Assembly (NCBI GenBank): GCA_013076295.1
Contig: RQOL01000828.1
Span: 2,232,001-2,296,000 of the forward strand
Reading direction: 5' to 3'
Source of the DNA: Sanderia malayensis
Lineage: Eukaryota; Cnidaria; Scyphozoa; Semaeostomeae; Pelagiidae
DNA length: 64,000 bases
Position 1 is the first letter of the stretch. Each line of letters starts with the position of its first letter. The position numbers and the translations under genes were made by a program. Under the pieces are notes generated by a model. It ran no database searches and was not told the origin of the DNA. It saw only the letters and a program-made list of their open reading frames with translations. Shown one piece after another: positions 45,588 through 58,600 of the stretch.

Positions 45588-48500
45588 ATGATGTCATCAT
45601 CATCATCATCATTGACGATTGCTTCATCTTTTAAGCAAAATAATGACAACAGCGATACGATTGAATGTAATGCCATGGAAGACAACCACCCTGACAATCA
45701 GAGAAGCAGCAGCCATTGCGACCCGGCTGCTCGCACCACCTCTGTGATCAAATCATCAACGTTAGGCAGCATGCAAGCCGAAGAAGCAAAACGACAAGAC
45801 CTCAACGACGAGCTGCACGTTAGCAGCGAAATGCCGGCGCCAAATGAACAGTCCGCAAGTAAGTGATTTATAGCCAGCGCGTGTTCAGGACGTTTCTCTT
45901 CTAACTGCAGTCTACTCTCGTCTCGATAAGTGAAACCTGCACGGGGCCGAAAAAAATGGTTCCACTTATCGAATGCTCCACTTATCCGAATTAGAGGTTT
46001 TTTAATGCAAATCCAAGGGACCGGAGAAATTGGTTCCACTAAACGAAAGTATCGAGAGTAGACTCATACACGCACTTTTACAAGGAAGTTCTGCTGAATC
46101 TCAACTTTTCTTCGTGCTTCTTTGAAAAGTAGATAAGAACAAGTAAACATAGGCTCGTACGTCAGAAGATGCATATTAATTAGCTAAGTGTTACAAAAAA
46201 AAAGATTTTATAAAAGTACATAGTTTCTGAAGCTCAAATATGTATTATTTCTATACCGTCAACTTCGTCAATAAATATAAAGGATTTAATTGCTTAGCAC
46301 TTTTCCACGCAATACTAGAATTTCTTAAATTTCCTGCCTATCCGAGTGCTACCTTCCTTATAAAGCATCTCATTATGAAAATATGCGTATACTCCCATAT
46401 TGTGCTGCTTTTGTATTGGCAAGAATTAAGAAACTTACTGATTATATGCAGGCTCTTGCCAACGGCATGCATGCTTGATAAGGAAAGTTATAAGCATTGA
46501 AAGATTCGATTTAATAGCGCGGAAACTATCTACTTGCTACGTTACAGTTTGTCAACCATGCTCGATATTGAAAAACTTGGCTAATTGTGCATGAAAAATT
46601 GGGACAGACACCTGCCCGAACAATTTCTCTTCTTTTCTATTTCAAATGAATCGATAGACAATGCTACGAGTTGCTTGGAATTTTATCTTTTCTTGTTGCC
46701 AGATGGTTGCCTAGCTGTAACCAGCATGGGGTCCAAGAACAAGGAACAAGGCCTGTAAATTCCTCTACTTAATTTGCATGCAAAATCAAAGCAATTACGT
46801 TTGTTTTTTTGAAATTGCATTGAAGATAAATGCGCAGTGGCATTTGCCCTTGTTTAGCGCCTATTTTATTATCCCCACTTTCAAAGACACCTCAAAGGCC
46901 ATGTGGCCAGCACCAACGTAAAAGGCTAAGGGTTTTGCAACGGAAAGAGTTGATATCATAATGTTTTAGAATTCTTATAGTTAAGTTAATTTATGTTGAG
47001 TTTGGTTGATTGGCAAATTGGAGATATAGAGTGTAGATAGAGAAATTCGATATAGAAGGAGTGGTGACAGGATTTAAGAATATGCTCTAAAGAATCGTTC
47101 TAGTTATTATGCAAATACTCTGACTGTAATAACGTGGCTAATGCCCACAAGAACACTATAAATACTTATAATCAGTACCGTCGAGTCGAGAGGGGGAGGC
47201 TGGGGTAAATTCCCTGTCCCCGGGTCTTAAGAATGGCCCGCGAAAAGTCTTGCTAACGCAAAGCAATTTTAAAACAGCCGTTTGTTTGTTTATAGCCCCA
47301 GGGCCCGAGCTGGTTCTCGGCCTGCTTATAATAGGCAATGCTTTGTGTTGGCTATGTCGATGTTCGTGTATTTAAACCCTTCATCTATTTGCAGAACTGC
47401 CTTACGGTGGCCGACCGTTGAAATACGAATGCAAGGAATGCAAGCGACGATTTCACGCACCAAGTCACCTGAAGAGACACGTGATGAGCCACAGTTCAGA
47501 GAGACCTTTTCATTGCCAAGTATGTAGCAAAGGCTTCCTACAAGCGTGGCACTTGGGACGTCACATGACCACTCACACCGGTAACAAGCCTTTCCAGTGT
47601 CTGGAGTGTCCCAAGTCGTTTGGTAGCCGATTTGAGATGAAAACCCATGTCAACTACATCCATAGAGGTAAGTGATGTTGCTCAGCAGCACATAAAATTA
47701 CCCTAAAGAAGCATTTCAATATAAATAGCCGCACCTATAAGAAGCCTCCCGGATGACTAACAGTATTGTGCAATTTATCTTCGTGCTCCATAAATGCTCC
47801 CAATATAGTGTTGCTTGGTCGTCTTTGGGGCTATTTATATCTGGATTTTACTGCAGTTTAACACTTTGAATCAAAATGCATTCGTGCATTGAGTAACAGC
47901 AGGAAATTAGGAAAGTCCATCGCAAACATTTAACATCAGACAGGCAAACGCAGGAGAGAACAATGCTGTGGCAATCAAGAAAATATCTGAAGAAGATACA
48001 CGAGTTGCACGTTTTAGTATAATTGACTAATGAGAGGGCGTCAGAGATGGTTATTGGCTATCCCTCTCCCTCCCTCTCTTAATTTCTCGCTGCAATAGCT
48101 TCTAATTCCTTTTACTCACCGCTGTGAGGATGGACTCTGTGATGAGATGTGTCTTTGTTTGACAGGCATCAAAGAGCACCAATGCGAAGTATGTGGAAAG
48201 CATTTCACATTGCGCAGCAACCTCAAAGTGCACATGCGCAAACACACCGGTGAAAAGCCTTACAAATGTAACTTCTGCTCGAAGAGATTTGGACAGAGGG
48301 GCCATTTGCAATACCACATCAGAAAACACGAAGGTATATACGATGAATTGCCTTTATTTATTTGTCAATGCACTTTGCCAGCGCTACACACTGCAACGCA
48401 ATACTCTGTGGTCATGGTCAAGCTCTAATGCTTAGCTAATGTGTTTCCTAAGTGCTCAAGTAGGACGAACTATACGAATTATTTTTGACAGAATCGAATT

Positions 48501-49639
48501 GATTACTGTTCTTACTGTTCTCGGGTAATAACCATTGCAGGTTTCCGTAGAGTATAATTTAGATAGGCAAATTGCCGAAGTTTTATATTGCTAGCTTGGT
48601 GGAAGGAAAGTTTGCAAAAAATATGTTTACTTTATTTCTTTCTGCCTCTGCTTTGGTAGGAAAAGAAAAAGTCCAAAACGATTATACGGCCGGTGGAAAC
48701 ACAAACAACATCGACGGAAACGCCTCGAGTCCGTTTCGACAAGCGAATTCGCCACCTGTTTCGGATCAGGTCTCTGATTGCCATGACGACGACGTCTCTA
48801 TGACGTCAGACAGAGATAGTGGCATCGGCAGCTATGATTCAGAGGCTGAATCGATCGCCACGAACAGCGCATGCTCTTCACCGAGTATCCATGACGACAT
48901 GCACCATCAAAATAACGACCAGCTCTTTAGCTGCGAGAAATCTCCCGCCAAACGGCAACCAAGCCCAGAGTTTGGCCTCATTTCCATGCCTCATTGCTTC
49001 GACCGTAAGGTGTCATTGGAATTGCCAGGACGTGATGAAAAAACCAGTGGACTGAGCCTAAAGCCGTATGTCTGCTATTCATGCAATTGTGGCTTTGCTG
49101 AAGTGGCCTCCCTGCGTGCGCATGTGCGTCACTCGCATCCACGCAGGGGCATAGCCTCTAACGATTTCCGCTGTGCATACTGTCTGAAGAGCTACCCACA
49201 CGTGGACAGTCTGGAAGCTCACGTTCAAAACTATCACCAACAGCAACAATATACTCATTACCGGGATATTCATCATCAATCAATAGCAACAAGGCATTAT
49301 TCATTAGCAGCTATGAACAAGAAGAGAGCTCACAGCATGATTTCACATCCTCAAAAAATGTCTGCCAAGTCGATGGCCTTCTCCATTGAGAACCTCTGCG
49401 CCGATGTTGTACCAAAACAAAAGAAAACTGCCCAGATCACCCACTTACACCCAGCGCATCCACTTGCCAACTCAACCGACCCTGCTTGCTTTCGCCCCAA
49501 TCATTCTGCAGCACCGAGCATATACCACAAAGCATCAGCACCAACCAAAGGTATAATGCATCCTGCATCATCGTTGCATTTTAAACGACGCTCGTTCTAT
49601 GAGAATCCTCGTGCCATTAACCCAACTTGTATATATTGA
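45588..49639 (+). CDS. seven-finger C2H2 zinc-finger protein
   Basis: Four coding exons, 45588-45858, 47395-47667, 48166-48333 and 48660-49639, all in phase 1, give 563 aa. The N-terminal 90 residues are Ser/Asp/Glu-rich and disordered. Three fingers lie in exon 2 (YECKECKRRFHAPSHLKRH, FHCQVCSKGF, FQCLECPKSF), two in exon 3 (HQCEVCGKHF, YKCNFCSKRF) and two divergent fingers in exon 4 (YVCYSCNCGF near residue 375, FRCAYCLKSY near 406). TGEKP-type linkers join several fingers. Between fingers 5 and 6, an acidic Ser-rich stretch contains DRDSGIGSYDSE. The C terminus is low in acids and rich in His and Ser. A nuclear DNA-binding regulator is expected. I do not recognise the orthology group. The start is the first Met in a frame that stays open upstream to the acceptor, so a spliced upstream start is possible. 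Confidence 0.88.
45909..46064. repeat. MITE-like element, AGTCTACTCTCG ends
   Basis: Starts AGTCTACTCTCGTCTCGATA and ends TATCGAGAGTAGACT, inverted copies, with GTTCCACTTATCGAATGCTC inside. About 156 bp in intron 1 of the zinc-finger gene. Confidence 0.65.
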
Positions 49640-49743
49640 AGAAGGTAGTATGATGTATCTAATTAATTGAATTTAGACTAATAATATAAGCTGAGCTTGC
49701 AACCCTCTTAATTGTATTATTGATATATTCACACGCTGACTAT

Positions 49744-49879
49744 AGTGATCGCCCGCATGTAAGAACCTGGAAACTAACTATACTTGTATTTTCGACAATT
49801 CTTCAAACAAAATATCTATTGCTGTTTTGAGAAGAAATTTTATAAACGTAAGGTTCTTATACATGCTGGTTTTCACTGT
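49744..49879. repeat. MITE, CCCGCATATAAG family, degenerate
   Basis: Left end AGTGATCGCCCGCATGTAAG, right end GGTTCTTATACATGCTGGTT, then TTCACTG. Same family as 10813. Confidence 0.6.
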
Positions 49880-50873
49880 TTGCTATATATAGATCTCGAC
49901 ATGACATGTTAATTGCAAAGACTAGATGCCATTGAATGGCTTGCACTTCTAGCCTTTGCTGTTAACAGTCGCAACTTTACATGCATTCTTAAACAGTTAT
50001 TTATCGACATCTTTCGCTGCTAATTTTGTGACTGCCCTTTGAATGGGTTTTAAGTAGTGCTTTGACAAGAAAGGCATAGACATCGACGATGAACGGAAAT
50101 TTATTTTAATTAATGGAATGGTTGAACCGAATTGGTCACCCGAATTTTATTTCTTTTTCAATTGCAAACGCAAACTATTTAACGGATTAATAATAACAAA
50201 ACCCCACTTGGTCCATGTTTTGACAGTTCAATTGCATAAGCACAAGGTAACATAGTTCCGTGCTAACAATGTAAACCGCTGGACCAATAATTTAGTTACT
50301 TCATACTACAAATAACCCTGATGCAAAATTCACAACACAAATAACCCTGATGCATACTCTGGTATGTGCGACAAGGCAATTACATGTTTCTGTACCCTTT
50401 ATAAAGCAATTACACAAATCGAGGAGGAGTCGATTTTTTTCCCTGGTCATTTTTATCCACTGCATGATATTACGACGCAACCGTTAAATGGTTTAGAAAT
50501 TTTACAAATTTTGTACTAATGACCAAGAGCACTGAGTGATATTGTATCATCTTTACTCAATCTCTTGTGAATATGTTTACCTGTATTTAAAAGTGGATGA
50601 ATGATTCCCGGATAATTATTCAACCGACCATTAAAAATTTTCTCTTGGGAAGTTTTTTATGATTTACCTTCTAAGCTTACAATCGGATTGAGCAAGAATT
50701 GACCAATTATCAGGGTTATCTCTAACCAAATAACTCCAGCTAAGCTGACCAATTCTTGTTTTGAGATCAGCAGTAATGAAGGCATGACCAAAAACTCTTA
50801 GGGCCAGTATCAATATCATATCACTGTCATATCGTACCGTGTCGTATAGTAAGGTATGGATAGCTTTCATGCT

Positions 50874-51202
50874 CATAGGCGCCGACTTTTACTTTTCCCA
50901 GGGGGGGCTCAAAATTAAAAAAAAATTGGAAAAATAAAAAGGTAGAAAAATTTCCTGTCACTTTTAATAACGTACAATATACATATGTATTATGTATGAT
51001 AACAAAACAAAACATTGCAATAAAACAGATATAGCATCATGGTCTACAGTATCATCAGTTCAATTCTTTGATTAGTGTTTCTTCAATAAAATAAACGTTT
51101 TTTTCAGATCCCAAACAAAATTCCCAGAGGGGGCTGAGCCCCCCCATAGAAATTTCCAGAGGGGGCTTGAGCCCCCAAGCCCCCACGTAGTCGGCGCCTA
51201 TG
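50874..51202. mobile_element. short element with exact 8-bp target duplication
   Basis: 329 bp with ends CATAGGCGCCGACT and AGTCGGCGCCTATG, perfect inverted copies. TTCATGCT is duplicated exactly at 50866-50873 and 51203-51210. The interior carries GGGGGCTTGAGCCCCC-type inverted words. Target-site length suggests hAT mobilisation. Confidence 0.85.
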
Positions 51203-51462
51203 TTCATGCTTTAGGATTTTATGCGACATCATACGACATCATGCGATTCCATGCGACACAATGCGATAAGTATCGCATGGCATCGTATGATATCGTGGAG
51301 TAACCAAATAACGAAGCTCATTTACCCACGTAAACTGGATTTGTAAAAATTTACAAACTAATTTGAAAGCCAACTTTAAGTTGCAAATTTAGTCATAACA
51401 AGAACTCTTACTTTCGCATTGTTTTTACAAACAACGGATCAGCAATAATTATCATTTTATTT

Positions 51463-51560
51463 TACTGCATCTTCTCGATTAAGCGCCCCCCCGCCAGGCA
51501 TAAACGCTTCTTAAAAGTTCTGGAATTAGTAAACGCCTGGGACGCTTAATGGAGGAAATT
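51463..51560. repeat. MITE-like element, GCGCCC family
   Basis: Left TACTGCATCTTCTCGATTAA, right GGACGCTTAATGGAGGAAAT; degenerate ends of the element at 38773. About 98 bp. Confidence 0.65.
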
Positions 51561-52682
51561 CGCTGATCATTGATTATTATAACCATCGACCTCGTTCCCA
51601 GATATGATTACGTTGAATTTGGGATCGAGGTTGTATAGCTATTATGCACTTATTGCAATTTCTTTTTTAACCCCCCTGGCTTATTGTTGTCATTATTTTT
51701 GGAGGAGGTCTTGCAGGAGGAGGGGCATCTTAATAAATTTTCTAATAAATTTAATAAACATGAGAGCACACTGAACAGTGGATTCGTTTTCTGTTATTTG
51801 TAACGTATAACTCTTGCTGAATATCAGGCTTTTATGTCAATAATATCGTCATCAGGGGGGGGAGTAAATGGAGAGGGGTAGCTTAATAATATTTTGCCGG
51901 GAGCTGGTAGGTATAAGGAGGCTTTATTGAATGGGGATAAAAATAAATTCCGGTTTTTTATTACGGTTTTGAGCACTTGGGTTCAGTAACATTAGTATGC
52001 TTCATATTGTCTTTTAAAGCTTAATTTTAGTTTCATTTTGTAGTAGCCCAATCGTAGCAATATACCAATACCACCGAGTTATTTCTAATTATGCTTAGTA
52101 TTTTCCGCAAGTTTTGTATCATTTTTTTAGTTTGTAGTCCTCAACTATATAGCATTCGCAATGTAATACATATCTGTTTAAAGGTGATTGTATAGACTAT
52201 ATTCAAAATAAGGGATGTAACATTTTCTTTCGTTGAAAATACTTGTCATGCGTTATGGAAGACAAAGTTGTGTTCTATCTGTTGTTTAAGTTCTGCTGCA
52301 TTTTGCCATCTGTGCTGCACGAGTTAATATTGCCATCAAGGTAATACGTGAGCATGTTTAGCCACATGTCTGCTAATCTACCTGTTATGGCTTATTACCA
52401 GAATGTTTCACTCCGAGTCAAAATGTGTTTATACAGAAATGCTTTCTTTACAAAATATTTCCTTATGTTCAAACGTGTCTCGTGGCAACTTGACCCAACT
52501 TGATGACGCTTCCAATATAGAAATATATATGTTACTAGAATATAGGGCAAATGAACAATGAAAATGGCGAGATAGTGTCATAAAAATCGGAAAACTACAG
52601 TTCCTGCGTGCGAATATTGTCTTTTTGCATACGTCATGAATTAAAGAAACTATGGGAGAGAATATTAATTTAGGAGACAATC

Positions 52683-55600
52683 ATGGGAAAGGCCAAGGTA
52701 TGCCTATTACTTATTTACATTTCTTCGTCGTGTATTATTGAACAAAAAAGCATATGCTATCAATGATCTGCTATGTAATGGATAAACAAGGTACAAGGTA
52801 CAGTACACGATTTTTTTTACAAGAAGCTTGCAAATAAAGAACTATAAGTAAAATGGCCAACAATTTGAGAAATTTTAGTAGGGGGCTCAAGAATTATTAA
52901 CAAATTGTAAAACTTCCTTTCTTAAAAAAGAGTTGATTAGCTTCACAAATACAAAAGAAAAACTTGCTAAGAACATGGTCTCGGTGAACATCATGAATAT
53001 TATTAATTTTTGCTTTATATCCATTCCAAAGTTTCAAGATTCAAGTTTATGATAGAAAAGTATTAGTATGTAATTTATTAGGTATATTACTTGATTGTTA
53101 ATAAATCTTTTTTCTTTTCATAAAACCTATCATAGAGTTAAATGAAAAGTCTCCGATACACGATAAAGCTGCAGGTGAGATACAAATTTAAGAGAACCAA
53201 CCTAAAGCGCACTTATAAAGACAATTATTTATTTGATATTTTCTTTTATGGTTCAATAATGACAGGTAGTTGAATTGAATAATTTGCTGTGCAGTTTTCA
53301 ACACAAATTTTCAGGCTAGGAAAGCATGACACTTTCCAGAAAATGTTTCGGGCTCAGAATACTTTCAAGTATTATTTTTTGGTGGTTAGATCTTTACGGA
53401 ATGATTAAAAGATAAGGTTAAATAAATATTTGGTGATAACTTTTGCAAAACTGGATGAATCATTTTCAAATTTGTTGTGTTGGGATTTGTTGTTGTCATA
53501 ACAATTTTCATTCATCAAGGGATTGAGTTTCGTCGGCGTATTGTCCTCAAGCACTTTTGCCTACGCAACAGAACGCAAGAACAAATCTTTGCCTTTGAGG
53601 GAAGTAAAAGCAAATTACAATTTACTTCTATACGCCGGTTGCACTAACTGTACTTATTGGGAAAATAACCAAAATCATTGCTTGTTTTATCTGGAATACG
53701 CTTCGGTTTTCCTGTATCGTGTTACAACGTAGAGCAAGTTCAAAGGGAAGTTAGAAATCGAAAAAGACAGGCCTAATTTTTATTTTTGCATCAAATACAA
53801 ATATTCGAGTGTTTATTTTCACATTGCGTTTATCGAAATGGGATGCTGTGGAAATAAAACTGAAAATGAAGGAATGGAAATGAATAAACAGGGCGAATCA
53901 AGTGGTAAGATAATAGTCAATTCTTCAGTTTTGCAAAATACAGTTTTTATTATAATCGTTCAAGATGCTTCAGGATAATTAGAAGTTGCGATTATTATAA
54001 GGTGAAAAGTAATATATAACCAAGTGTTTGTTATTATTGCAAGTTTTGGGTTTTTCAAACTTTATTGTCACACAAGCAACAATATGAATTTTAGCACTCT
54101 CTGAATTGAGTATTTTATGCAAAGGAAGAAAGACGAAAACGAAACTAAAATTTAATTGTGATGAGGGAGGAAGAGGAACCCTGCACGAACAAGGAAGTTT
54201 TTCGCTTCGTTCACCACCGTTTGCTTGATTAATTGCTTAGTAGCCTTACACTTCAACCACAACCTGGAGACTCATAATATCACACGTATCATATTACATA
54301 ATCGTGTAACCGGTTTTGCAATTTCATCTCAATCATATTATCTTTTTTATCTTTTTATTTTAATTCACTTACTTACGTGATGTTGTGACCCCAAAGGGGT
54401 TCATTTTTCATAATCATAATGCATATTTGCTGTTTTTAAGGGTGAAAAATAGCGTTTAAAAACAAAGCCCGTTAAAGGGGCAACAATATCATATTGCATA
54501 TTACTTGTTTTGTTTCAAGACACTTCATAATATTAATCTCCTGTCCATAAGTTGTCCCTTGGGGGCAAATTTCATGTTTTTCAACAAAGTTGGGTTATGT
54601 CTATGTGTCCCCTGGGCCCCTGCCCCCTACACCATTTTTTATTTCCGGCCATTTTTTGAAATTTTCATTACTCTAGGCTGAGTAAACTTTCTTTCAGTTC
54701 AGTGAATTTGTTGTTCCTTGATACTATAGGGCCCAGAAAAGACTACGACCCTTCTTCCAATGGTCCAATCAAAAACAGGTAATTTTTATTTTTTGCAATT
54801 ATTATTTTCTCAATGGTCTTAATTAATATAGTAAATGGCATTTCCCCTGTTACCAAAACAGAAACTTTGCAATGATATCAACTAAGTAGAATTAATATAA
54901 CTATTACTATTTTCCAATTCAAGCAATAAAACCCTTGTTGTTCTTGCAGGAGTTGCACAGATATTCCGTGCTGCATACTTTTTTTGCTCTATGTGTTGGG
55001 AATGTTGGTTGTCGGAGTTTTATGTAAGTATACTATTTGTATTTCTGTGATTTCCACAATGTTGTCTGTCAGTAATTGCTGTAAATACGTGTTCCCTGCA
55101 AATAAATGGCTCAAATAGTTAATTCTTCCCAATGCAGTTGTAGAGAATCACTAACATAGTTGCTTTTTTCATTGAAATTTACTCCTTTTTATTCAGCATT
55201 TGTATGGGGTAGCCCAAGCCAATTGCTGAATCCAACTGATAGCCAAGGTAAGGTAACGAACAACCATGTTGATAAAAACACAAGTGGTGTTCAACCTGAG
55301 CTGTTTGAAGTGTCCAATGCATGATTGGAAAAATGTCATTTTTAATTGACAAAACCATTGTCTTTATAGGAAATATTTGTGGAAAGACAGCAAAATTTGT
55401 GTAAGTTTCCTGATCGATTTTTATTTATTTCCGAGCTTATTTGATGATTTTACACTATACATTGTTTGTATTTTTCACAGGGACAAGCCATATCTTTTTT
55501 ATTTTGATCTCACCGATTGTGTCTCAGCTGATATGAGTCCATCGAAAATCCTTTCAACCGTCACAAATTGTCCTACTTATCAGGTATCCTGTTAATTTCA

Positions 55601-58600
55601 ACATTGCAGTAATAAGTGCTGGCGTTGCTATCAGCTCCCATTTTTCTTCTGAAGATTCAAGGCTGAAAGTTTCTTATGAGTGGTTTTTCACTTGCTGGGT
55701 CCAAATGTCTCATTTCCAGTGTGTTAAATTCATCAACATATTGTCTATTCTCAGATCTGTGTAAGCAAATGTCCAACAGCGAATCAAGTGGCTCTTACAG
55801 CGTCTGCTTCAGACCTGAAGTGTAAATACAGCTACGATACATCAAGTGTAAGTGGCATTATTACATTCCATGTGCTTAGTTAACTACTTTGGCAAGACAC
55901 GGTTCATTGCATCTTACGCCAATCTGCTGACATCTTGCCTCTGATATGCAATGATATACAGTCAACTCTGTCTGATTCGAACACCCCAGGGAATTGTGAA
56001 AATGTTCGAATTCCAGAAGGCTCGAATTATAGAGGTTTGTTTGGTAAGAGTTGGTTCATTGGTGATCCTTGAAGGGACAGATAATTTCACTCGAATTAGA
56101 TAGAGTTCGAATTACACGAGTTCAAACTATGCAGATTTGACTGTAGTTCAATTATTGATCTTGCTTTAGTGGTCAAGTATGTCACTGCTTGAGAAGAAAG
56201 ATGTCATATTTACCCAGAAACAGTGCGCCTCGTACATGTTGACCAGTTCGCCAGGTAATGAGCACAGATTTCTTACTTAGCATAAGGCAAAAGAGATGCT
56301 AATCAAATAGGTGTCAAGCCCTACTTATCATTTTCATGTTGGTTTTATTATCTTTCAGTCCTGAATCGCTGCATTCCAACCATTTTGGATACAACAATTT
56401 TGTCAAGTTTCCTGTCAGCGAATAAAGCTAACATTACAAATGGAAATAAAGACATTAATGAGACTACAGTAGAGAAGGGAAACATGTAAGACCAATTGCT
56501 AATTATTTGCATGACTTGAAATGGTTAAGATAGTTGTGAAGATCACGCGATGTTATCAGTCGCTGTTATCAGTTTGCAGCATGAAGCTCTTTCTGTCAAT
56601 GTTTTGATTATCCATCTGCGAGATTATTCAATAAAAATGTTTTGTTGTTTATTTTGTCAATGTTATTGATAATTGACGAAATTTACAAGACCACCGTTTA
56701 AAACTCTAAGACCTCAAATTGTTTGTAGCTATTTCTAAGTTTAAACAATTTTAACATAATAATTCCTAAAATTCTTAATTATTCATTCATCTAAAAACAA
56801 GTAATTTAATAATAGTAAATAGATAATAAATAATTGAATGCTTTTATTTAATATATAAAGTAACATGTCTAATCTAATTAAATTTATTCTAAGCTTATGT
56901 GTTCCTTGTATATATAATTGCATTATTATTATTTTTTCTTCAGTGCGGCAGCCGCTCTTCTCAACATTCAAAATCTTGGCAAGAAGGTAATTAAGCTCCC
57001 CCCCCTATCCTCTTCTAAATGAACACCTTCCAAAATCACATAAACCATATCGTGGTCATTGTTTCAAAATGTGACCACGCGTACACTAAACCTCTTTGAA
57101 ATGCGACCAATCGTTTCATTCACAGATTATACAAGACGTCCAGTCAACGTGGTACTGGATTCTAGGGTAAGTGTGTTTGTAGCAATACTACTCGAGACAA
57201 CAATCACGCATGCAATGCAGTGTACTACTCACGATATTCACCAACTAACTGGCATTAAATCTTCTCCAATTGACAGTGCTCTCGGCATAGCCATGGTTGC
57301 ATCGTTCCTCTACATACTTATGATGAGGTAAAGTGGTTTTATTGTGTTTGCTGATTCCAGCATAAAAGTTCGGTTTGGCACAGATGTTTTCAAGCGGAGG
57401 TTTCACAAAGACTGACAATATTATATCTGCATTATTTCAGATGGGTTGCTGGTGTTATGGTATGGTTGACGACATACGCCGTTCTTACGCTCGTTGGCTA
57501 TGGTAATTTTGGCATTTTCAATAACACTGCACACGCATGTCATTTGTTATGAATTTTTAATGTGTCGACTAACGGCGATTCTAATTAGACGTTGAATTTC
57601 CCTTCGCATTTTTATAGACACGTTTTCGTTATCTAGGTGTGTACTATTGCTACACTGAATATGCTCGTCTGGCGAAACAGGATACTACTGGACTGACATT
57701 CAGTTTCACGACGAATCTTTCATCTTACAAAGACAAAAAAGAAACATGGCTTGCGTTCAGTGAGTCATTCTTATCAGTTTTCAACATGACTTTTTCTATA
57801 AATGCAACTTTATTTCAAGATATGTGGCAGCCATATCTGCTGCCATTTATGCATTATTTGCTGTTACATCTCGGCAATATCTGCTGCCATTTATCTGCAC
57901 TATTTGCTGCTATATATCTGTAATGTATATAATGTTAATTCACTCTCTTTATCAACAGCAATTATATTGGGCGTGGCTCTTCTCATTCTCGTGTTGTTGT
58001 TGTTGGCTCTCAGAAGCCGCATCCGAATTGCAATTCAACTCATCAAAGAATCGAGCAAGTATGTAATGCCTTCAGGATTTGCAATGCTACCCTCTTATCT
58101 CATTATAAATGCTTCCACATTAGAGCCACCAGTAGCCACTAAGTACGCTACAGGTATAGATTTCTTATTGTTATACCGGCACCTCTTAGTATCTTTCTTT
58201 TCTTTTGTCTTTGTCATGTTTGTTCTCTTTTTTTGCAGGGCCATTTCCAAAATGATATCCACCTTGTTTTTCCCGATTTTCCCTTGGATCTTGCAGTTGA
58301 TTCTGTTCGCCTGGTTTGTCGGTGTCCTTGTGTATCCTTTTCGCATTTCAGCTATGTTTTCGATTAGAGTCGTCTATAGCTACCATTCGATCCATGTATG
58401 CGCATGCTGTCCTTGCAAGCTGAAGATGTCATATTTTCACCCACGTATTGTTGAAACATAGTAATAGTAATGATAATAATAAAAATAATGACTTTATTTA
58501 AGTGTGAAGGTATTAAGCATTTATGCTAATTGGGAACACTGTCATTTATTACCCCAATCACCTGGGTACTCACTTACTGACCTCGGAAGGATGGACTGTT

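Larger units (their letters stand above)
49640..52682. other. intergenic, repeats only
   Basis: No gene supported. Contains MITE copies at 49744, 50874 and 51463, and a cluster of ATGCGA/TCGCAT words near 51215-51300 that can pair with each other. Confidence 0.55.

Noticed and set aside
57802..58461. 219-codon membrane-like frame
   Set aside because: It reads through introns of the SLC44 gene. Only 57959-58058 and 58239-58331 are exons, confirmed by phase and family motifs.
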